DNA from: a virus
IMG/VR virus record: IMGVR_UViG_3300048838_000353
Location: 1 to 37,784 of that record
Direction: 5' to 3' (one strand)
DNA: 37,784 nt
The notes under the pieces were generated by a model, which worked only from the letters and a program-made list of their open reading frames with translations, was not told the DNA's origin and did no database searches. Shown piece after piece: positions 32,901 through 37,784 of the stretch. The translations under genes were made by a program, and so were the position numbers. Positions within the stretch are counted from its first letter, which is position 1, and every line of letters starts with the position of its first letter.

Positions 32901-35900
32901 CTCTGCAATCGCTCAACCGCAAGGTCGAGCAGATCCACGAGAAGTACAAGCTGTTCATCAAGGGTGGGATGTCCGACGACATGGAGCTGGAGGAAACGGA
33001 CGCCTCCGGAGAAATGTCGTACAAAGACTACGGCTACCACTTCATGGACACGCCGCAGGGGCGCTCTGATTACAAGGAGCTGCTGAACGCCCTGGAGGGA
33101 AAGCTCCCCGCAGAATACATCGCGGACATGGTGACGCTCCGAACCGGTCAGAAGTCAGGCGGGGGCATGACCGGCTCTGATGCGATTGGAGCCATTGGCA
33201 TCGATGAAATGGCCGCTTCGGTCATCAAGGGCTACGAGAGCACGAACAGGGAAAGCCGGATCGCCCGCACGCTGGAATGGATGCAGGCGAACCCCGAGAA
33301 GTTGGAACCCGACGAGTTCCGCGCGCTGGTCGAGCGCACGCTCTACACCAACAAGGAGGCCCGCGATGCCGCACAGGGCAAGCGCGTCCGTCTCGTGGAC
33401 GTGTCTACCCTGTCGGTTGGTCAGAAGTTCAAGATCGCAGGCGACGAGTTCGAGGTGAAAGCCATCGACCCGGACACCGGGGAGGTCACGCTGGAGGATG
33501 GTGTTCCGGTCATCATGCCGCCCCATGGCGAGGTGCTGATCGACAACAAGACGCTGACCAAGCCGCCCGCGGGCCAGGAGGAGGGCGACACGTCGTTTGA
33601 CACTAGCACCATGAATCAGCGGCAGGGCCGAACCGTTCAAACGAACTTACTTGGCGAGGCCGAGCCCGAAGCGCCGACCACGGGCGACCAGAAGGGGCTG
33701 GAGTTCGGCGCGGACACCGAGGGCAACCAGCCCTCACCAAGCGGTTGGGTAACACCGGAAGGCAGGCTGCGCCAGGGCAAAGACACCGACTCCGAGGAAA
33801 AGGCCCGGATCAAGGCCGCTGAGGACAAGCTCAAGAAAGACAGCGAAGAGAACGACCAGGGGCTTATGTTCGTCAGCGAGGAGGAGGACGAGCAGGATCT
33901 CCCCGAAGAAGCGGAGATGACCGGCACCGCCAACCGGCTCGGTCCTGGTGAAGTGAAGGCGGGCAATCAGACCGCGCCGCTGCCGGGCAGGGCGAAAGCC
34001 CCGGTTCCTCCGCAGGAGATCGTCCAGGGCTGGTCCAAGGTGTTCGGCGTCACGCTGACGACGGGCGGATACCGCGGGCGGGCGCTGGGGCAGTACCAGA
34101 CCAAGCCCGAGGTGATTCGTACCCGCAACTCGTTCTCGTCTTCACTGGGAACGATCTCCCATGAGGTCGCCCACCATATCGACAAGACCTATCGGCCCCG
34201 CAAGGGCATCAAGCGCAAGATGCAGACCGAGCTGGCCGGTATGGACTACGACCCGAAGCAGCGCCGCACGTTCGAGGGCTTCGCGGAGTTCATTCGCAAG
34301 TGGCTCACCGAGAACGAGGTGGGCGAATCGAAGAAGCGGGCTCCGCTGTTCTACGATTACTTCTTCAATACCTTCCTGCCCGCACACCCGGACCTCCAGA
34401 AAAAACTGAACGACGCGCGCGAGCGTGTCGAGGAGTACCGCAGGCAAGATCCGAAGCAGGCGATGGAGGCGGCGATCAGTTGGGACGGGAAGAAGTTCTC
34501 TGGCCGGTCCGTGCGGGATCGGCTGGCCCGCGCCCTCAACCGCCTGTCACGCTGGTGGTACGACTCGCAGGGCATCGTCTTGCAGATGGTGAAGGCCGGT
34601 GACCGCAAAAAGGCTCTGCGCCCCGGAGAAGACCCGTACAAGTGGATGCAAGTGCTCACGCACGCCTCCGCGGCCATGGCGCGAGACGCAATCGATGATG
34701 GCGTATGGTCGCTGGAGACGGGCAACCGCATCGGCCCCGCGGTCCGCGATGCGTTCGAGGTGCTCAACTACGACGGAAAGCTGGACAAGCAGCGCCTGAA
34801 AGACTGGACGATGTACCTCGCGGCGCGTCACGCCAGGGAGATGTGGGCTCAGGACCGCAACCCAGGGGTCGAGGAGCGATACGCAGAAGCGTACTACCAG
34901 GGTCACAAGAACGATCCGGGATTTGAGCAGGCCGCTGTCCTCTTCACGGAGTTCCACAAGGCGCTGGTGGTGATGGTTGCAGAGGTCGGGCGTCTCGATG
35001 GAGAGTCGCTGAAGAACATTCTGCAAGCGTTCCCCGCCTATGTGCCCATGCAGCGCGTGCTTGAGGACGAGCGCGTGAGCAGCTCGACCGGCGGCGGGCG
35101 CGGAGTCGCGAACGCCAGGAACCCCGTGCGCCGCATGTCCGAAGAAGGCAGCGGTGCGCAGATCATCGACCCGCTCGCGGTCACCATGTCGATGGCGGAA
35201 TCCTTCTATCTGGCCGCGGCTCAGACGATGGCTGCGCGTCGCGTGGTGGAGTACGCCGAGTCGCGTGAGGGCATGGGAGACTATGTGTCTCCGGTTGATC
35301 CGCCTCAAGACGTAATGCAGACCGAGCTGGGCAATCTGGCTTCGCAACTCAAGGATGCCGGGGTGGACCTGACGGGCATCGACCTGACGACGATGCTCAC
35401 GATTGCGCGTGCGTCCAACGTCTACAACGGGGACAAGCCCTACATCGTCATCTACAAGGGTGGCAAGCCCAAGTGGTATCGGGTACATCCCGATCTGTGG
35501 TACGCGCTGAAAGACATCGCGCCCTACCAGTTGCCTGCGGGGATCGAATCCACGTTGCCGGGCAAGGCGATGGTCGGAGCCACGAAGCTGAAGCGGCTTG
35601 GTGCTACCGAGCTGCGCCCATCGTTCGGTCTGCTCATCAACCCCTCGCGAGACTTCTTTACCTACGCGATTCGTACCCAGGGCAACTCCGCGACAGCGCC
35701 GTTCCGGCTTCTGAAGTCGTTTGCCCACGAGATGATGAATGGCTGGCTGAAGGCGACCGGCAGGGGCGAAGATCCCATGATCCGCCTCTACAACCAATAC
35801 GGCGGATACATGGCGGGATTCATCGGGCAGGACTACGCGAAGTCGAAGGACGTCGCAGGCGACCTGATGAACGACGTTCGTAACCAGGGCTGGAAGAACT

Positions 35901-37384
35901 ACCTTAAACACCCCGTCGAGCTGCTGCGCAACATCTTCAGCGTGTTTGAGAAGACCCCGCGACTCGCTGAGTTCGAGATGATCCTGAAGCGGAATGGGTA
36001 CACCAGGGCGGACCTGAACGCGGGTAGAACGCCGCCTCCGGGTCTGATCGTGGAGGCAATGTACGCTGGCGCGTCGGTCACCACCAACTTCAAGCGGGCC
36101 GGTGCCGCCGGTCGTGTGCTGAACAAGATCAGCGCCTACAGCAACGCCAAGATCCAGGACATCGTAGACGATTGGCGCGTGGCCCAGGCGCATCCGGGCC
36201 GGACGCTGCTCCGCGGCACGCTCTGGCTGACGCTCCCGAGCCTGTTCCTGTGGCTGATGAACAAGGATGAGGACTGGTATCGGGAGCTTCCCGCCTGGAG
36301 GAAGCTGGCTGGCTGGAACCCGACGAAGGGCGTCTTCATTCCCAGCCCGTTCATGCTGGGGATGGTCTTCGCGCATCTGCCCATTGCCGCCCTCGACAGC
36401 TCGTATCGGAAAGACCCGACCGCGATCAACGACTGGCTGGGTCAGTTGGGCGACGAGTACGGAATGAGCGGCGACCCCAAGAAGATGGTCAACAACGTGG
36501 TCCGATTCGCGATGCCCGACCTCCTGGAGCCCGCCATGGAGGCTTACGTCGCAGAAGCGGACTGGCGGAACAAGCCGATTGAGACGCAGGCCCAGAAGGG
36601 GCTTCCTCCTGACCAGCGGTTCACTGAACGCACGACGCCCGCCGCCAAGTATTTCGGGTGGCTGTTCAACCAGAGCCCCATGAAGATCGACCACATGATC
36701 GGCGGGCACTTCCCGCTGGGCCGCGACATTCTCAACATCACCCAGCAGGGGATCTCCAAAGCCCTGGGCACCAGCCGAGTGACGCCCTACAGCCGCGCCC
36801 GGTCCATAGACGACTTTTATCAGGCGGTTACCAAAGCCGAGGAGGACTACAACGGGGCTCGCCAGAAGAAGCTGATGGGCGGACCCGAGGTGTCCCAGGA
36901 GGTGGCGGACCGTCAGTTCGAGCTGACCAAGTATGCGGACCTGATGGCGTCCCTCCGCAATGCCCGGACCGCCGCGGGCGACGACGAAGCCATGAAGCAG
37001 TCCATCGACGCTTACATGGGGGGCCTGTCGCGTGCTGCGCTGGGCCGGGAGGAGCTTGGGGACTATCCGAACCCCCTGAGGGACCGGATGGCCCCGGAGC
37101 CCGTCAGGAAGGCTGTGGACGAGTTCCTGGGGGCTCGCCTGGACCAGTTGACAGACCCCGGACCGGCCAAGCGGAAGCCGGGCGAGACCGAGGAGGAGTG
37201 GGACGCCAGGGACCAAGCCGCTGCCAAGAACGCGAAGCGGGCGGAGCCATTCATTCGCAGCGCAAACCTTGATGATGACTACGTTTGGGAGCTTATCCAG
37301 GCCAGGGGGCTCAAGATGGGGCTGCGGTCCAGCAGCTTCGGAGCCCGGTATCAGCGCTACCTCGCGTGGAAACGCGGGGAATAG
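29897..37384 (+). CDS. Giant polyvalent virion protein (zincin motif, LPD38-like C-terminus), 2495 aa
   Basis: This single frame fills 7.5 kb. Order: helical N-terminal region (1-520) with hydrophobic patches; Ala/Pro/Gln linkers (about 515-580, 740-780); an SH3-like element (about 584-630); a charged region; a small beta element near 1165-1220; acidic linkers (about 1255-1345); a zinc peptidase region with HEVAHH at 1422-1427 and a possible third ligand in EGFAEF (1460-1464); a long helical region; and a hydrophobic LRGTLWLTLPSLFLWLM segment at about 2102 followed by ELPAW, resembling the LPD38 domain of polyvalent proteins. Such proteins travel with phage DNA and may digest peptidoglycan or modify host targets. 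Four RQG[KR] strings mark linker regions. I see no RNA polymerase motifs. Confidence 0.8.
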   Translation: MTPYNPEDVFDLSDLKKEKEKKASPDTVTVPPPMVRAPGPLMKEPDGQVFAVAQVAEQNQRLKNANAALIESAAELEARNWSGENAEGKEIGFADLDPQSQQSHYNRIRQQYGLASKDLQGEIGVIENTKGASWQGVKESAPFVGGVETFRRLWNVSQAADRIEGKTATVEDYEAVAGFQKDLARHKRGKSLAAGAEDIVTQGIPFAIEYMISAGLVPAGRKVAQETLEKQARGIVERMVAKAVGVGISSAYRMPAMGGHVLADYEKNRLGEVIVVPRNDGSTFVYKKGDNFIPAMLKSLGSNYIELFSEGAGDVFDVAGEAAKGAARRIKPLRMAGEKLDDLKAMVLNRYGVLKKLSEKGVGEKLKEMGWNGILNEMGEERLGELLRAGAFIEEYKPPTGKQLLTEAIGFPLMGGAMRIAGRAMDRSEWPADMRKAALSNEVGVTEWAKQFPTQAAALKAKADAGKLSASDLHEAGITDARRPANPNQRWSQTERDWLGKMIQQVMAPQAPAPPENANAQVQAGQAAAVENAQPGSPPPSGQNVPQAGGTAEGETGEPDFPRITPEGGSQSPPADVASEAEIQPGDMVSWNTASGQERRGKVLAIDADGSVQVRPDGGGPRFSLDPSVLTVEGGEEAAPPAETKPPEPAGPAPPKTLEEAEENLAVFEGVQQLVRQDWLEASNDLKKAEQDPNTTPEQLKQLKKNELDRRKALEEAAFETAAAARHRDLLQMNARQGKTGSATVAPPTPPPPSEEKPDGTETQGQGETQAEVLTTASDAGGGAVPEGNPVQTSPQASKEKWQMTRAEFVAHRQKLIDRFKELSAKHGGSPKSAGVPEVDAAFTEQADWGDLDFHKSYVAGAVARGEAVPDEVLADYPNLKRPAQTIDQRQGKRARPEAPSVPQSAKPAEQARLHDLLEGLRADSNEPELRIAYSQDRDQFFVIAPKGFTPPQGWNLRGSTKQGDGIRYSVPDLDVLADQIRKEKQAQRERGKPSKKPRTFTLQSLNRKVEQIHEKYKLFIKGGMSDDMELEETDASGEMSYKDYGYHFMDTPQGRSDYKELLNALEGKLPAEYIADMVTLRTGQKSGGGMTGSDAIGAIGIDEMAASVIKGYESTNRESRIARTLEWMQANPEKLEPDEFRALVERTLYTNKEARDAAQGKRVRLVDVSTLSVGQKFKIAGDEFEVKAIDPDTGEVTLEDGVPVIMPPHGEVLIDNKTLTKPPAGQEEGDTSFDTSTMNQRQGRTVQTNLLGEAEPEAPTTGDQKGLEFGADTEGNQPSPSGWVTPEGRLRQGKDTDSEEKARIKAAEDKLKKDSEENDQGLMFVSEEEDEQDLPEEAEMTGTANRLGPGEVKAGNQTAPLPGRAKAPVPPQEIVQGWSKVFGVTLTTGGYRGRALGQYQTKPEVIRTRNSFSSSLGTISHEVAHHIDKTYRPRKGIKRKMQTELAGMDYDPKQRRTFEGFAEFIRKWLTENEVGESKKRAPLFYDYFFNTFLPAHPDLQKKLNDARERVEEYRRQDPKQAMEAAISWDGKKFSGRSVRDRLARALNRLSRWWYDSQGIVLQMVKAGDRKKALRPGEDPYKWMQVLTHASAAMARDAIDDGVWSLETGNRIGPAVRDAFEVLNYDGKLDKQRLKDWTMYLAARHAREMWAQDRNPGVEERYAEAYYQGHKNDPGFEQAAVLFTEFHKALVVMVAEVGRLDGESLKNILQAFPAYVPMQRVLEDERVSSSTGGGRGVANARNPVRRMSEEGSGAQIIDPLAVTMSMAESFYLAAAQTMAARRVVEYAESREGMGDYVSPVDPPQDVMQTELGNLASQLKDAGVDLTGIDLTTMLTIARASNVYNGDKPYIVIYKGGKPKWYRVHPDLWYALKDIAPYQLPAGIESTLPGKAMVGATKLKRLGATELRPSFGLLINPSRDFFTYAIRTQGNSATAPFRLLKSFAHEMMNGWLKATGRGEDPMIRLYNQYGGYMAGFIGQDYAKSKDVAGDLMNDVRNQGWKNYLKHPVELLRNIFSVFEKTPRLAEFEMILKRNGYTRADLNAGRTPPPGLIVEAMYAGASVTTNFKRAGAAGRVLNKISAYSNAKIQDIVDDWRVAQAHPGRTLLRGTLWLTLPSLFLWLMNKDEDWYRELPAWRKLAGWNPTKGVFIPSPFMLGMVFAHLPIAALDSSYRKDPTAINDWLGQLGDEYGMSGDPKKMVNNVVRFAMPDLLEPAMEAYVAEADWRNKPIETQAQKGLPPDQRFTERTTPAAKYFGWLFNQSPMKIDHMIGGHFPLGRDILNITQQGISKALGTSRVTPYSRARSIDDFYQAVTKAEEDYNGARQKKLMGGPEVSQEVADRQFELTKYADLMASLRNARTAAGDDEAMKQSIDAYMGGLSRAALGREELGDYPNPLRDRMAPEPVRKAVDEFLGARLDQLTDPGPAKRKPGETEEEWDARDQAAAKNAKRAEPFIRSANLDDDYVWELIQARGLKMGLRSSSFGARYQRYLAWKRGE
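31452..31628 (+). CDS. Candidate nested basic ORF inside the giant gene, 58 aa
   Basis: In the +1 frame relative to the giant gene, GGAG (31441-31444) lies 7 bases before ATG 31452 and the frame closes at TAG 31626-31628. The product is strongly basic (MPKSKQAKPPQSK..., then KMYRKLEGPRKVK). It coincides with a low-complexity Ala/Gln/Gly/Pro linker of the main protein (about residues 519-577), where few constraints would oppose a second gene. It could also be a compositional echo of that linker. No family recognised; translation unproven. Confidence 0.35.
   Translation: MPKSKQAKPPQSKTPNLGVLRQAAKMYRKLEGPRKVKPASQTSHASRLKAAPKVHRLT
32172..32219 (+). CDS. Candidate nested mini-ORF inside the giant gene, 15 aa
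   Basis: GAGGAG (32159-32164) precedes ATG 32172 by 7 bases, and the frame ends TGA 32217-32219. The peptide MARKPKGKGKPKPKC is in the same +1 frame as the nested ORF at 31452 and also falls in a low-complexity linker. The Lys/Pro alternation is partly forced by the ETQGQGETQ coding above it, so chance is a real option. Confidence 0.2.
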   Translation: MARKPKGKGKPKPKC

Positions 37385-37387
37385 CTG

Positions 37388-37415
37388 TTGCTATTTGGCT
37401 GTATCTGGCTAGTAT
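37388..37415 (+). promoter_or_regulatory. Candidate promoter for the HTH gene
   Basis: TTGCTA (37388-37393) and TAGTAT (37410-37415) have 16-base spacing. Each matches consensus at about four of six places. CTGGCTA and TATTGAGGGGAAGGAG following it recur upstream of the small-gene cluster at 3607-3643. The start point would lie about 15 bases before the ATG. Confidence 0.35.
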
Positions 37416-37436
37416 TGAGGGGAAGGAGTGTTTCAC

Positions 37437-37718
37437 ATGGAACATAAAGAGCAGGAGCAGCACCTCCGGATGTCCGAGGTGTGCCGTATGCTGGGCATGA
37501 ACCGGATGACCGTCCGGGACATGATCTGGCGCGACGAGTTACCCGGGGCGTACCAACTGAACCAGCGGGGTGACTGGCGCATTCCCCTGTCGTCGGTCCA
37601 CGAGTGGCTGCGGAAGCGCCGCGAAGCCATCGAGCCCAAGGCGTTCGGGGCGCACTACAAAAAAGACGAACACTCGTCAGCAGAAAAACCGAAAAAGGTG
37701 CTTGAAACTCGACAATAG
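37437..37718 (+). CDS. MerR/excisionase-type helix-turn-helix protein, 93 aa
   Basis: ATG 37437 has GGAAGGAG 8 bases upstream; GTG 37428 is less likely because it overlaps that site. Residues 12-62 form a helix-turn-helix of the excisionase/HTH_17 kind: MSEVCRMLGMNRMTVRDMIW, a wing (QRGDWRIP) and SSVHEWLRKRRE. The C-terminal 30 residues are basic and disordered. It probably binds DNA as a small regulator; with no integrase in view, an excisionase role is unsupported. It starts a new unit after the giant gene. Confidence 0.8.
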   Translation: MEHKEQEQHLRMSEVCRMLGMNRMTVRDMIWRDELPGAYQLNQRGDWRIPLSSVHEWLRKRREAIEPKAFGAHYKKDEHSSAEKPKKVLETRQ

Positions 37719-37729
37719 TGGTGTATATT
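37702..37729 (+). promoter_or_regulatory. Candidate promoter reading out of the window
   Basis: TTGAAA (37702-37707) and TATATT (37724-37729) are separated by 16 bases and overlap the end of the HTH gene. The match is good. A weak GACC/GGTC inverted repeat follows near 37753-37769. Its gene lies beyond the right edge. Confidence 0.45.
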
Positions 37730-37784
37730 TTTGGCGGTCATTGATGGAACTTTGACCTTCCACTTCGGTCTGTCGAGGGTACAC

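Noticed and set aside
34547-37216. Very long open frame (889 codons) on the minus strand opposite the giant gene
   Set aside because: Its translation is Arg/Leu/Val/His-rich without domains, and it lies antisense to a GC-biased coding frame that has clear domain motifs. This is a codon-bias shadow, as is 29786-32077.
29897-37384. N4-type virion RNA polymerase in the giant protein
   Set aside because: The length and position are suggestive, but I see no RNA polymerase catalytic motifs; the recognisable parts are a HEVAHH zincin and an LPD38-like C-terminus.
37437-37784. Lysogeny region (excisionase plus attachment site) at the right end
   Set aside because: The HTH fold is shared by many regulators; no integrase, no tRNA end and no direct repeat with the left end can be seen.
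1-37784. tRNA genes, rRNA, CRISPR arrays and insertion sequences
   Set aside because: Looked for by eye: no T-loop (GGTTCRA) in a cloverleaf context, no regularly spaced repeats and no transposase motifs. A tRNAscan run would settle the tRNA question.

Overview
The window reads as a GC-rich fragment of a double-stranded DNA bacteriophage, most likely short-tailed (podovirus-like). It carries a terminase, portal, scaffold, capsid and adaptor series, a tail-nozzle-like protein, internal virion proteins and a 2495-residue polyvalent virion protein. I see no tape-measure, tail-sheath or tail-tube genes. There is no integrase, tRNA, rRNA, CRISPR array or insertion sequence, and neither end looks like bacterial chromosome. 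Three predicted lipoproteins and one protein with unimolecular-spanin topology point to a host with an outer membrane. TTQP/ATQP linkers in several exported or virion proteins recall Planctomycetota (Phycisphaerae-like) proteins; that host guess is an inference.

Layout. (1) 1-2938, minus strand: a three-gene operon of a MoxR-type AAA+ ATPase, a DUF3150-like protein and a VWA/HExxH metallopeptidase-like protein that runs off the left edge. (2) 2939-3673: a divergent control region with a leftward promoter, an operator-like palindrome, a 27-bp dyad, a GC hairpin and a rightward extended -10 promoter. (3) 3674-6935: about eleven very small, mostly unrecognised genes with stop/start overlaps, two of them with zinc-ribbon-like cysteine pairs. 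(4) 6910-9274: probable small and certain large terminase subunits. (5) 9306-11570: small genes including two lipoproteins, a strong intrinsic terminator and a candidate u-spanin. (6) 11563-18705: portal, small accessory proteins, scaffold, major capsid protein, a capsid-decoration-like protein and a head-tail adaptor-like protein. (7) 18707-23874: a 1037-residue fibre with sialidase-type Asp boxes and carbohydrate-binding-like regions, an exported cysteine-rich beta-helix protein, an exported Ig-like protein and a small beta protein. (8) 23877-37384: nozzle-like protein, small structural proteins, two helical internal virion proteins and the giant polyvalent protein with a zincin motif. (9) 37385-37784: a MerR/excisionase-type HTH gene and a promoter reading out of the window.

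How the genes fit together. The plus-strand block is one long packaging, head and tail assembly programme, interrupted by one clear terminator near 10660. The minus-strand ATPase/VWA module is transcribed separately and resembles bacterial MoxR-VWA chaperone-like systems. The least explained content is that module, the small-gene cluster, two Shine-Dalgarno-preceded reading frames nested in the giant gene, and a 29-bp perfect repeat shared by an unknown small-cluster gene and the portal gene.
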